Assembly: GCA_017647405.1 (NCBI GenBank)
Contig: JAGCKR010000060.1
Location: 19,575 to 83,574 of the forward strand
Direction of reading: 5' to 3'
DNA: 64,000 nt
Source: Alphaproteobacteria bacterium
GTDB lineage: Bacteria > Pseudomonadota > Alphaproteobacteria > CAAHEQ01 > UBA3637
Part shown: positions 1 to 7,330 of the stretch, piece after piece
Position numbering within the stretch: position 1 is the stretch's first letter
Layout of the letters: every line of letters begins with the position of its first letter
Notes under the pieces: model-generated
The model's input: only the letters and a program-made list of their open reading frames with translations
Databases searched by the model: none
Told to the model about the DNA's origin: nothing
Translations under genes and position numbers: made by a program

Positions 1-133
1 TCTTTATAGCGTTATCTTATATAAAATTTTTGGGAGTCGATTTAAAGAAAATTTAGGTAGAGGTGAAGTGGTTAAGAAACTGCTTTGCTTTTTGTTTATC
101 ATTATTGGTGTTGTTTTAACCGTTATTGAATAA
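1..133 (+). CDS. C-terminal fragment of a DMT/EamA-like membrane transporter (5' truncated by window edge)
   Basis: An open frame enters from the left edge and stops at the TAA at 131-133, giving about 43 residues. It contains a basic loop (KIFGSRFKENLGRGEVVKK) followed by a hydrophobic helix rich in Leu, Ile, Val and Gly that ends in a short polar tail. A short 'GE' loop before a last helix of the IIIGVVL type is the usual ending of EamA/DMT-family drug or metabolite exporters. The family call is inference from this short tail. The start and the rest of the protein lie outside the window. Confidence 0.5.
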   Translation, partial: LYSVILYKIFGSRFKENLGRGEVVKKLLCFLFIIIGVVLTVIE

Positions 134-191
134 AAAAATACTAATAAAAATAATAAGAAATAAAAAAAATATCATTTTTGAAAAAAAGTTC

Positions 192-220
192 TTGCTTTTT
201 AAAAATAAAATATGTATAAA
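192..220 (+). promoter_or_regulatory. Promoter of tRNA-Val
   Basis: TTGCTT (192-197), a 17-nt spacer and TATAAA (215-220) end 17 nt before the tRNA. Spacing is ideal for sigma70; the -35 box has 4 of 6 consensus bases. Confidence 0.55.
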
Positions 221-237
221 TAACGTTATCTTAAGAT

Positions 238-314
238 GGATGTGTAGCTCAGGTGGTTAGAGTATTACGTTGACATCGTAAGGGTCGCAAGTTCGAGTCT
301 TGCCACATCCACCA
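238..314 (+). tRNA. tRNA-Val (anticodon GAC)
   Basis: A complete cloverleaf can be folded: acceptor GGATGTG pairs with CACATCC, the D arm is TAGCTCAGGTGGTTAGAG, the anticodon stem TTACG/CGTAA encloses loop TTGACAT (anticodon GAC), and the T arm carries GTTCGAGTC. CCA is encoded (312-314). The gene is followed at once by an intrinsic terminator. Confidence 0.95.
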
Positions 315-323
315 TCTTTTAAG

Positions 324-346
324 CTCCCGATTTGGGAGTTTTTTTT
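324..346 (+). terminator. Intrinsic terminator of tRNA-Val
   Basis: Stem CTCCC/GGGAG with a five-base loop, followed by eight T residues (339-346). Confidence 0.85.
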
Positions 347-397
347 ATGCATATTTTTTTGTTGCAAATCATAAAAAAAGAGATTATATGTTTTTAT

Positions 398-451
398 ATG
401 AAACAAAAAAATACTTTTTACTTTAATAAGTTCTTTTTCTTTTTCGCCTAA
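398..451 (+). CDS. Candidate Phe-rich leader peptide upstream of DAHP synthase
   Basis: A 17-codon frame reads MKQKNTFYFNKFFFFFA then TAA. It holds seven Phe and one Tyr codon, with five Phe in a row just before the stop. The stop codon lies in the loop of a small hairpin (444-457, TCGCC/GGCGA) that is followed by a T-rich stretch (462-468). This resembles pheA/pheST-type leader peptides and sits 77 nt before a gene of aromatic amino-acid synthesis. Weak points: the hairpin stem is only 5 bp, no strong ribosome site precedes ATG 398, and T-rich DNA encodes Phe by chance. An overlapping 12-codon frame (388-426) with a better-placed AAAGAG also has four aromatic codons. A TTGCAA/TATATG pair (362-390) could place the RNA start close to the peptide. 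Confidence 0.35.
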   Translation: MKQKNTFYFNKFFFFFA

Positions 452-527
452 GGGCGATGTGATTTTTTATATTTAATTTTTCTTTTTTATTTTTTAATCA
501 TTCAATTTTTTAGCAAAGGGATTTGTT

Positions 528-1559
528 ATGTCTTTTTCTGTGATTCAAAGTTTACCAACACCGCAAGAGGTGATTAATCAATATGCTTTATCTGATAACT
601 TAAAGAGCATTAAAGCAAGAAGGGATGCCGAGATTAAAAACATTTTTGAAGATAAAGAGGATAAAATGGTTTTAGTTATCGGACCTTGTTCAGCTGATTG
701 TGAAAAATCTGTTTTGGAATATGTTTTAAAGTTGGCTGATTTACAAGAGAAGGTGAAGGAAAAACTTCTTCTTATTCCGCGTATTTATACCAATAAACCA
801 AGAACAAATGGGTTGGGCTATAAAGGGATAATGCATCAGCCGAATCCGAAGGAAAAGCCAAATATTGCGAATGGATTATTGGCGTTGCGTCGGTTACATT
901 TAAAGTGTTTTTCTGAATCTGGGTTAAGCGCGGCGGATGAAATGCTTTATCCGGATGTTTTGGGTTATTTGGATGATTTGTTAAGTTATATTGCTGTTGG
1001 AGCCAGAAGTGTTGAAAATCAACAACATCGTTTGGTGTCAAGTGGTGTAGATGTGCCAGTTGGAATGAAAAATCCAACAAGTGGGGATTTATCGGTGATG
1101 TTTAACGCCATTTATGCGGCACAAAATCAACATGCTTTTGCCTATAAACAAACAGAAGTGCACACATCTGGTAATCCGTTGACCCATGTTATTTTAAGGG
1201 GATATTCAACAAGTGCCGGTGAAAGCATTTCAAATTATCATTATGAAGATTTAAAACGTGTGGATGCACTTTATAAAAAACATCCAACTCTTCAAAATCC
1301 GGCAATTGTTGTGGATACAAATCATGCAAATTCCGGTAAAAATTATAAAGAGCAACCTCGAATTGCCTATAATGTGATGGAAAGTAGGGCAGATAATCCG
1401 GTTCTTAAAAAGTTGGTGAAAGGATTAATGATTGAAAGTTATTTACAAGAAGGCCGACAAGAAGTGGGTGAGGGTATTTATGGTAAATCAATTACAGATG
1501 CTTGTTTGGGTTGGAATGATACCGAAAAGTTGGTGTATAATTTGGCGGAAATGGTTTAA
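528..1559 (+). CDS. aroG: 3-deoxy-7-phosphoheptulonate (DAHP) synthase, class I
   Basis: Condenses phosphoenolpyruvate and erythrose 4-phosphate, the first step of the shikimate pathway, in the cytoplasm. The 343 residues match the usual AroF/G/H length of about 350. Visible family motifs are GPCSADC (52-58), NKPRTNGLGYKG (89-100), GARSVENQQHR (158-168), KNPTSG (181-186), LRGY (223-226, usually RGG) and DTNHANSGK (263-271), which together supply the PEP-binding, metal-binding and catalytic residues. The start ATG is preceded by AAAGGG. A Phe-rich leader frame lies upstream, which would fit feedback of gene expression by phenylalanine. Which E. coli isoform it best equals cannot be told by eye, so the symbol is nominal. 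Confidence 0.93.
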   Translation: MSFSVIQSLPTPQEVINQYALSDNLKSIKARRDAEIKNIFEDKEDKMVLVIGPCSADCEKSVLEYVLKLADLQEKVKEKLLLIPRIYTNKPRTNGLGYKGIMHQPNPKEKPNIANGLLALRRLHLKCFSESGLSAADEMLYPDVLGYLDDLLSYIAVGARSVENQQHRLVSSGVDVPVGMKNPTSGDLSVMFNAIYAAQNQHAFAYKQTEVHTSGNPLTHVILRGYSTSAGESISNYHYEDLKRVDALYKKHPTLQNPAIVVDTNHANSGKNYKEQPRIAYNVMESRADNPVLKKLVKGLMIESYLQEGRQEVGEGIYGKSITDACLGWNDTEKLVYNLAEMV

Positions 1560-1582
1560 AGTTATGTTAAGGTATAAAACAA

Positions 1583-1609
1583 AAAGGCGACCTGATTGTG
1601 GTCGCCTTT
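1583..1609. terminator. Bidirectional terminator between aroG and the FNT gene
   Basis: A 10-bp perfect stem (AAAGGCGACC / GGTCGCCTTT) with a 7-nt loop lies between two convergent genes. The T run is better on the minus strand. Confidence 0.8.
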
Positions 1610-1633
1610 GAAGTGATATCTTTGCTAAATAAA

Positions 1634-2416
1634 TTATTTTTTATTGTAAATATATCCATAAACAAGGCCAATGAAAACGGCACCACCAATAATATTGCCA
1701 AGTGTTGCCGGAATAAGGTTATCAAGAATAAATTGACCCCAGCAAATGTTTGCACCGGTATATATTGCAGCCGGAATAAAAAACATATTTGCAATAGAGT
1801 GTTCATATCCTAAAGTAACAAAGAGCATTACCGGAACCCAAATGCCCAAAGATTTTCCGATAATATCTTTGCCAGCATAACCCATCCATGTGCCAAGACA
1901 AACAAGTGCATTGGCTCCAATTCCTTTTAAAAATACTGTTTCAAACGGATATTTGAGTTTTCCATAAGCTAAAGAATGTAAATAATCACTATAAGGAGCG
2001 CTGGAGATAATGCCTGTTTTGTGTGCCATAAAAAAAGCAACTAATTGTGCGCCGATAAAGTTAAAAGAATAAGCTAAAATCCAAACTTTTAAAAGAGCTA
2101 AAAGAGTTGTCTTTTTTTGCATAGTAGAAAGCACCATACCGGCGCAATCGCTGGTGAATAAGTCTGCTCCGGCAACACTTACCATAATCAATCCAACAGG
2201 GAAAAGAGCTCCGGCAGTGAATTTAACAAGACCTGGATTCAAATCCATAGTCACAGGCATTCCGCCAGCTACAACAACGGTAAGTAATCCGCCAAGAGCA
2301 ATAAAAATACCGCCCAAAATGGCGAATAAAAAGAATTTTAAAAGAGGCATTTCGGCTTTTGCTTTTGAGCCGTCTGCAAACAAAGTGGCAATTTCTGCCG
2401 GTTGATAATAAGACAT
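1634..2416 (-). CDS. Formate/nitrite transporter (FNT) family channel
   Basis: A 260-residue inner-membrane protein with the six-helix pattern of FocA/NirC channels, which pass formate, nitrite or hydrosulfide. Family signatures are the segment AGADLFTSDCA near residue 83 (equivalent to the FocA 'ELFTS' region), GANALVCLGTWMGYAGKD near residue 165 and GYEHSIANMFFIP near residue 205, which forms the selectivity region. The length is close to the family norm of 260-285. It is convergent with aroG and separated by a strong terminator; upstream is a separately transcribed unknown gene. The transported anion cannot be inferred from sequence or context. Confidence 0.9.
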   Translation of the reverse strand: MSYYQPAEIATLFADGSKAKAEMPLLKFFLFAILGGIFIALGGLLTVVVAGGMPVTMDLNPGLVKFTAGALFPVGLIMVSVAGADLFTSDCAGMVLSTMQKKTTLLALLKVWILAYSFNFIGAQLVAFFMAHKTGIISSAPYSDYLHSLAYGKLKYPFETVFLKGIGANALVCLGTWMGYAGKDIIGKSLGIWVPVMLFVTLGYEHSIANMFFIPAAIYTGANICWGQFILDNLIPATLGNIIGGAVFIGLVYGYIYNKK

Positions 2417-2498
2417 AAAAACTCCTATAAAAAATTAAAATATAAATAAATATGCCCCTTTTATTCCTTTTTTTTTAAAAAATCAAGGGGGGAAGAGG

Positions 2499-3731
2499 TT
2501 ATTTTGTTTTTTGTTTTTGCGCTTTTAAATAATCATAAAGAACGCTATTTTGACTGGATGAAATTTTAATTGATTCAATTTGTTGAGGAATGCCTGTTTC
2601 ATTTGAATAATAATCATTTAAATGAGGAACAAGTTTTAAATCATAGGTTAAGTTAGGTAGGATATTTTTTAATTTTTCTTCTTTAATTTCATGATCTTCC
2701 TTAATGTAAGTTATGCGCCAGCAATTAACTTCAAGGTGCATTTCTTCTAATTCAATATAATTTAATTGGTCGTAGCAATAGCGTTGAATGATTTTTTCTC
2801 TTAAGTCATCATTTCCTTCAATAAGGCATTTCATCAAAATACCCATTGTTCTTTCTTGGGCTTTTCCAAGTTTTTCTCTCTCAGAAATACATTTATTGTT
2901 TTGAGAAATATAATGTTTTTGAATTTTAAGAATTTTTTTTATCCAATTCCCCATTGGATTTCTCATCTTAACAAAATAACCGGTAGTATTATCTGTTGCC
3001 GAAAGAATTAGGTTTAAAGATCTTCCATGCGCTTCTGCCATTAGATGGGAATAGATATCTAATTCTTGAGGTAAAAAAGCGCCATCCATTATTTGTTTGG
3101 CATGCAAAAGCTCATGTGTAATGGCGGTTATATCCAAATAATTTTGGATAGAAATCAGTCCTTTTTTGATGGATTTTTTCCCATGAGAAATGTTTCCCCC
3201 CATTAACATATCTTGGTTAATTTTAAATTGGCAGGGTAAAAGAGGGCTTTTTAAGTTTTTTGCAACAACGGGATTAAGATGAGCTACCAAGATAAGAGAT
3301 TGTATTATTTCATATTGTTGAAGATAGGGAAGACCGGAAAAATCTATTACTTTAGTTAAGTTTTCAATATCTTTTGGTGTGAGTGAAGAATATATATCAT
3401 TTTCTTTTTCATCTTCATCATAAAAATAACGAAGTTCATTTAAAACTTCTTTGGTAAGACTCGATTTTGTTAAAGTGTTATCAACATCTTCTCTTCTGAT
3501 TTTTAAAGACTGATAAAATAAAAACAAAAAAGCAGGTAATTGAACCAAATCCGCATATTTAAAAAAAGAATTTTTTTGTTTACTTGTTGGGGAAGGGGAA
3601 ATAAAATTACAATATACATTATTGGCGATATTTAAAGTGAATAAAGAACAAATGCTAAGACAAATATTTGAAATAAGTTTTTGTTTAAAAATATTTTTTT
3701 GAATTTGTTTTTGAAGAAAACTTTGCTGCAT
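2499..3731 (-). CDS. Putative membrane-anchored HELLH-motif (zincin-like) metallopeptidase
   Basis: I do not recognise a named family. The start chosen here (ATG at 3731, AAGAG 7 nt upstream) gives 410 residues; an upstream in-frame TTG at 3761 is unlikely because it lies next to the -10 box. Two hydrophobic stretches (about residues 20-40 and 60-76) suggest N-terminal membrane anchoring. Later comes H206-E207-L-L-H210, followed by E233 within MAEAHG; this HExxH plus downstream Glu pattern is that of gluzincin proteases. The rest is Lys/Glu-rich and helical with no repeats seen. A near-perfect sigma70 promoter (3763-3792) drives it alone. The function is inference from the motif only; substrate unknown. 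Confidence 0.5.
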   Translation of the reverse strand: MQQSFLQKQIQKNIFKQKLISNICLSICSLFTLNIANNVYCNFISPSPTSKQKNSFFKYADLVQLPAFLFLFYQSLKIRREDVDNTLTKSSLTKEVLNELRYFYDEDEKENDIYSSLTPKDIENLTKVIDFSGLPYLQQYEIIQSLILVAHLNPVVAKNLKSPLLPCQFKINQDMLMGGNISHGKKSIKKGLISIQNYLDITAITHELLHAKQIMDGAFLPQELDIYSHLMAEAHGRSLNLILSATDNTTGYFVKMRNPMGNWIKKILKIQKHYISQNNKCISEREKLGKAQERTMGILMKCLIEGNDDLREKIIQRYCYDQLNYIELEEMHLEVNCWRITYIKEDHEIKEEKLKNILPNLTYDLKLVPHLNDYYSNETGIPQQIESIKISSSQNSVLYDYLKAQKQKTK

Positions 3732-3762
3732 TTCAAGCTCTTTTTTATGAACCAAGTGCAAT

Positions 3763-3792
3763 ATTATACTATAAAAAGAGCTATTTTGTCAA
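3763..3792 (-). promoter_or_regulatory. Consensus sigma70 promoter of the HELLH protein gene
   Basis: On the minus strand TTGACA (3792-3787) is followed by an 18-nt spacer and TATAAT (3768-3763): both boxes are 6/6. The expected transcription start near 3756 excludes the upstream TTG start and supports ATG 3731. Confidence 0.85.
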
Positions 3793-3799
3793 GTTTTAT

Positions 3800-4411
3800 T
3801 TATTGTATTGTTGTTTTGGCAATTAAAATAGTTAAATTGGATATAAATAATTTAACAGCGATGGCAATTAAGATGATGCCGAAGAATTTTTGAAGCATAT
3901 AAATAATATTTTTTCCTAATTTGGCTTCAATTTTTTCAATAGAATTTAACACAAAAAATATCACGCCGATATTTGCTAGCATGGCTAAAAGCATATTAAT
4001 ATCACTATATTGTGAGCGAATGGAAAGAATGGTAGTGAGAACGCCGGCACCGGTCAAAAGCGGAAAAACAATAGGAATAAATGTTGCATCTTTCACATTG
4101 GAAGGTCCATTTGATTTAAAAATTTCAACGTCTAAAATCATTTCCATACCAAAAAGAAAAATAATCAAAGAACCTGCAATGGCAAAAGAGGAAATATCTA
4201 AGTGAAAGAGGGAAAGGAAGGCTTCTCCGATATAGAAAAAGCCGAAAAGCATTACCATTGCGCAAATGGTTGCTTTGTTAGGATTAACAATGGCACCTCT
4301 TCGTTTGGTGCTTAAAATGGTTGGGATAGAGCCGATACAGTCAATCGCAGCAAAAATAACCAAAAAAGCACTTAAAAATTGTTGAAAATCAAATAATGAA
4401 AAAAATGCCAT
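3800..4411 (-). CDS. MarC family integral membrane protein
   Basis: A 203-residue hydrophobic protein with six likely membrane helices, the size and pattern of the MarC/YchE/YhgN family (UPF0056). Recognisable segments are AAIDCIGSIPTIL near residue 21, FGMEMIL (mid-protein) and FIPIVFPLLTGAGVLTTIL near residue 110, where the 'PL..GPG' family motif is represented by PLLTGAG. Function of the family is unsettled despite the historical link to multiple antibiotic resistance. It ends 7 bases before the -35 box of the next minus-strand gene and has its own promoter at 4436-4464. Confidence 0.88.
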   Translation of the reverse strand: MAFFSLFDFQQFLSAFLVIFAAIDCIGSIPTILSTKRRGAIVNPNKATICAMVMLFGFFYIGEAFLSLFHLDISSFAIAGSLIIFLFGMEMILDVEIFKSNGPSNVKDATFIPIVFPLLTGAGVLTTILSIRSQYSDINMLLAMLANIGVIFFVLNSIEKIEAKLGKNIIYMLQKFFGIILIAIAVKLFISNLTILIAKTTIQ

Positions 4412-4435
4412 GGATATCTCCTTGATTTGCCTAAA

Positions 4436-4464
4436 ATGGTATGTGAAATTTTTTAAATTGTCAA
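4436..4464 (-). promoter_or_regulatory. Promoter of the marC-like gene
   Basis: TTGACA (4464-4459), 17-nt spacer, TACCAT (4441-4436, 4/6) on the minus strand, 25 nt before the start codon; AAGGAG lies between. Confidence 0.6.
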
Positions 4465-4483
4465 GAAAAGAAGTTTATTTGCT

Positions 4484-4512
4484 TTGTTGATTTTTTATCC
4501 TTTTTATATTAT
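4484..4512 (+). promoter_or_regulatory. Possible promoter of the sialyltransferase-like gene
   Basis: TTGTTG (4484-4489), 17-nt spacer, TATTAT (4507-4512). Both boxes are imperfect. It stands back to back with the marC-like promoter. Confidence 0.4.
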
Positions 4513-4536
4513 GATGCTCATGAAAAGGAGTTATAA

Positions 4537-6372
4537 ATGATGATGCAAAAAAAGTTTTGGATGATACCTATACTTATTTTGTTTTTAATAGGAATATATG
4601 TTAATCCGCTAAAAGAAAAATCTCTTACAGATAAGCTTTATCCGCAAAGACCAATACATGTATTTTTTGAGGCTATGGCAACGCAACCAGCTTTTAATGG
4701 TATGATTGAAATGGTTCAGTTGCCGAAAGATGATCCAAAAATTTTTGTGTGGCATCGTTTCCCAAATCGGGCAAAATTAGTGGATTTGAAAGAAATAAAT
4801 GCAATTGAGTTAGATATTACTCCCGGTGAAGGGCAACTTTATGAAGCGAAACATAAGTTATTGCAAGCGTTGGAACTATTATTAGAAAAATATCCACAAT
4901 CGCCCCTTATTATTTATACGAATATGAATAACTATGTGTATTTGTTTGATGGTCTTTTACAAAATTTTCCGAATAATCGAATTAAACACGTTCACTTATA
5001 TGAGGATGGATTGGGTGAATTATTTTCCAGGGTTTCATATTTTAATTCAATCTCTTTCACAAAACAGGCTATTGCAGATTTAAAAAATTACTATTATGGC
5101 AATGATGAAAATCGGAAATTGCCGGAATATGCTAGGTATATGATGCATTATATAATGCCTGTAACTTACCATTTTTATGGGTATAGTACAGCAGTGAAAA
5201 ATAAACTCTTATCAGATAATTTTTTAAATTTGATGAAAGAGGCAACTTTTAAAGATATAGATTTTGAAAAAGTTGCTAAAAAATTGTCCTCAGAAGAAAA
5301 GAATTTATTGTATCGGTTGGTGGATTTTGATTATGAAAAATATAAAAAATTATCTAAAGAAAATAAGATATTTCTTTTTTTTGGAGGATACTATTTGGGA
5401 ATGGGAGTTCATTTGTATCATGCCGAGACAAATTATCTTTCTTATTTAACTAAAAAATATCCTGATTATTATTTTTTGTTAAAACCGCATCCATCGTATG
5501 AGTCATTGAATCGGGATCGCTTTTTGGAACAGGCATTTAAAGGAGTTCCAATTGAAATGGTGAATCCGAAAATACCTTATGAAATTTTTATTATTGCTGG
5601 GTTATTGCCAGATAAAATTTCTGGTCACTGTTCATCTTCTTTTTACACATTGACTGATGAAATATTAGATAGTTATATTCCGTATTCTGTATACGAAAAA
5701 GGTGTAAATCTGATGCAAGGAATTGATTTTTCAAAAGCAGTTGATTTGAGTAAATTTGTTCCGAAGGAACCATATTTTTTTGATGAAAAGATTAAAAAAA
5801 ATGGCAAGGCAGAATATTTGTTGATGGATAAGAACGATCATGTTTTTCTTTATAATGAACGGCATTCATTTAAAAAAGAAAATAAAAACGGGAAGGATAT
5901 TTTTTGTTTTCAAGAAAATTGTTTTATTCCTTATCAGAAGGATGGTCTAACTCATTGGGGGGTATATGAAGATATTTATATTGAACATCCTGAATGGAAA
6001 GATGAGTTGATTTATCAAAGTGAAAATCGTTATTGCCGAAAAAATAAGAAAGATTGTGGAGTTGTTCAAAAAAGAGGTATTGAATTGGAAATTTGTTGGG
6101 AAAAATCCTCTTGCGAATTTTTTATAAAGCAAAAAGAGGGGCAATATACTTATCGTAAGGTAAATATCAACAAAACGCTTGAAAAAGAATTTGTTGTGCA
6201 ACATAACCATTGGCAAGATAAATTGATTCTTGATGCGAATGATAGATATTGTCGTGAGCAGGAAAGTGATTGCGGTTTTGTTAAAGAAATGACAAATGGT
6301 ATAGAAATTTGTTGGGAATACTGGCCGTGTGAAACATTCAAAAAAGAAGATTCAGGCATATATAAAAAATAA
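4537..6372 (+). CDS. Sialyltransferase-like glycosyltransferase (GT80/GT52-type) with cysteine-rich C-terminal repeats
   Basis: A 611-residue protein starting with a single membrane anchor (about residues 8-24) after AAGGAG. The catalytic part shows the three motifs shared by bacterial sialyltransferases of the GT-B type: Y155-E-D-G158 (the D/E-D/E-G catalytic acid motif), K-P-H318-P319 (the HP motif that binds CMP) and S366-S-S-F (the SS/ST motif). These resemble GT80 enzymes of Pasteurellaceae and Photobacterium more than GT52, but that is judged by eye. The last 160 residues are not part of those families: two copies of a roughly 60-residue module with cysteines at 500, 507, 520, 526 and 572, 579, 592, 598, spaced identically, plus a half copy with Cys 457 and 462. 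Donor and acceptor sugars are unknown; sialic acid is inference. Confidence 0.65.
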   Translation: MMMQKKFWMIPILILFLIGIYVNPLKEKSLTDKLYPQRPIHVFFEAMATQPAFNGMIEMVQLPKDDPKIFVWHRFPNRAKLVDLKEINAIELDITPGEGQLYEAKHKLLQALELLLEKYPQSPLIIYTNMNNYVYLFDGLLQNFPNNRIKHVHLYEDGLGELFSRVSYFNSISFTKQAIADLKNYYYGNDENRKLPEYARYMMHYIMPVTYHFYGYSTAVKNKLLSDNFLNLMKEATFKDIDFEKVAKKLSSEEKNLLYRLVDFDYEKYKKLSKENKIFLFFGGYYLGMGVHLYHAETNYLSYLTKKYPDYYFLLKPHPSYESLNRDRFLEQAFKGVPIEMVNPKIPYEIFIIAGLLPDKISGHCSSSFYTLTDEILDSYIPYSVYEKGVNLMQGIDFSKAVDLSKFVPKEPYFFDEKIKKNGKAEYLLMDKNDHVFLYNERHSFKKENKNGKDIFCFQENCFIPYQKDGLTHWGVYEDIYIEHPEWKDELIYQSENRYCRKNKKDCGVVQKRGIELEICWEKSSCEFFIKQKEGQYTYRKVNINKTLEKEFVVQHNHWQDKLILDANDRYCREQESDCGFVKEMTNGIEICWEYWPCETFKKEDSGIYKK

Positions 6373-6551
6373 TTTTTAAAATTTTTTTAAGTCGTTTTTC
6401 GGGATATTTGTAGTTGTTTTACACAAAATAAGTGTATTTTTAGGTATTTTTAAAAATAAAAAGCTTTATTTTTCAATGGGTTAAAGTTTTGATAAATATG
6501 ATATAAAAATATTAAAAATCCCTTTTGTTTCAAAGAGTTATTTTAATTTTT

Positions 6552-6590
6552 AAGGTCGGAAATCTAACGGTCGTTAGATTTGCCGAACTT
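6552..6590. repeat. Long inverted repeat / terminator-like hairpin
   Basis: The core AAATCTAACG-GT-CGTTAGATTT is a perfect 10-bp inverted repeat. The outer arms AAGGTCGG and CCGAACTT extend it by seven more pairs with one mismatch and one bulged G. A run of five T residues follows (6589-6593). It could terminate the 4537 gene at distance, or be a remnant of a mobile element. Confidence 0.6.
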
Positions 6591-6693
6591 TTTCCTCTTC
6601 CATACTTTAATTATACCATGGGTTTGAAATTTCGTGTCCAAAAATTTTCAAAAAAAATATATGATTTTTTAATATTTTCTTCTTATATATTTA

Positions 6694-6737
6694 TTTTAAA
6701 GGATTATTTTTTATATTTTAAAGGATTATTTTTTATA
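6694..6737 (+). repeat. 22-bp tandem direct repeat, two copies
   Basis: The units 6694-6715 and 6716-6737 are identical (core AAAGGATTATTTTTTATA), a slip-strand type duplication in noncoding DNA. Confidence 0.85.
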
Positions 6738-6791
6738 AAAATTTTGCATAAAAATTGAAAAAAAATGGCACTTTTTATGTTTTTATCTTAA

Positions 6792-7289
6792 AAAAACACC
6801 ACAAAATCTCGGCAAAAAAGAACCGATTTTGATGCGCATGGGAATTCGGTTTCTATTGAAACAGGAAAGCGTTTTCAAAATAAAAAAGGCTTTTATGTTG
6901 AACCGCAAGCTGAAGTGATGTTGGGTCATGTGAACGGGGCTTCATTTACTACTTCAAGAGATGTTGATGTGAAGCAAAAAGGATTTTCATCTCTGATTGC
7001 TAGAGCAGGGGTTGGTGTTGGGTATACATCGCCAGATAAAACAAAAACTATTTATTTAAAAGCCTCTATTTTAAATGATTTTATGGGAAAAACAAAGGCG
7101 AGTTATTCTTATCGAGGAAGAACGCTTGACTATAAAGAGGATTTAGGAGGAACATGGGGTGAATTTGCCGTTGGTGGCACATATAACCTTTCTGATCAGA
7201 TTAGTTTTTATGGTGAAGCAGAAACAAATATTGGAGCACCGATTTAAACCAAATATCAATTTAGTGTTGGTGCAAGGTTTAGTTTCTAA
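6792..7289 (+). pseudogene. Remnant of an autotransporter beta-barrel domain
   Basis: The frame open from 6792 encodes a peptide typical of the last half of an autotransporter (type V secretion) translocator: GNSVSIETGKRF, GFYVEPQAEVMLGH, GEFAVGGTYNLS and FYGEAETNIGAP, each alternating like beta strands. The passenger, linker and early barrel strands are gone and there is no start codon or ribosome site. At 7245-7247 a TAA interrupts the frame exactly before the final strand TKYQFSVGARFSF, which ends in the terminal aromatic residue that BamA recognises; homologous proteins commonly have a Lys in this position, so AAA to TAA would explain it. Thus both ends are broken and the gene is dead. 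A terminator still follows it. Confidence 0.8.
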
Positions 7290-7293
7290 AACA

Positions 7294-7321
7294 AAAAAGG
7301 CGGTCAAATGACCGCCTTTTT
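7294..7321. terminator. Bidirectional terminator
   Basis: AAAAGGCGGTCA / TGACCGCCTTTT perfect 12-bp stem with T run on both strands, between the pseudogene and the convergent META lipoprotein gene. Confidence 0.9.
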
Positions 7322-7330
7322 AAGATTTTC

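Larger units (their letters stand above)
6373..6791. other. Gene-poor AT-rich stretch
   Basis: About 420 nt with no convincing gene. It contains a long imperfect hairpin (6552-6590) and a 22-bp tandem duplication (6694-6737), and ends where a degraded autotransporter reading frame opens. The only open frame, 6525-6758, is Phe/Ile/Lys-rich, runs through both repeats and has no ribosome site; I read it as noncoding. Confidence 0.6.

Noticed and set aside
3732..3761. Upstream TTG start for the HELLH protein
   Set aside because: The TTG adjoins the perfect -10 box (3763-3768) and would lie at or before the transcription start; ATG 3731 has a ribosome site.
6525..6758. 77-residue open frame in the gap
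   Set aside because: It crosses the inverted and tandem repeats, is Phe/Ile/Lys-rich as expected of AT-rich noncoding DNA, and lacks a ribosome site.
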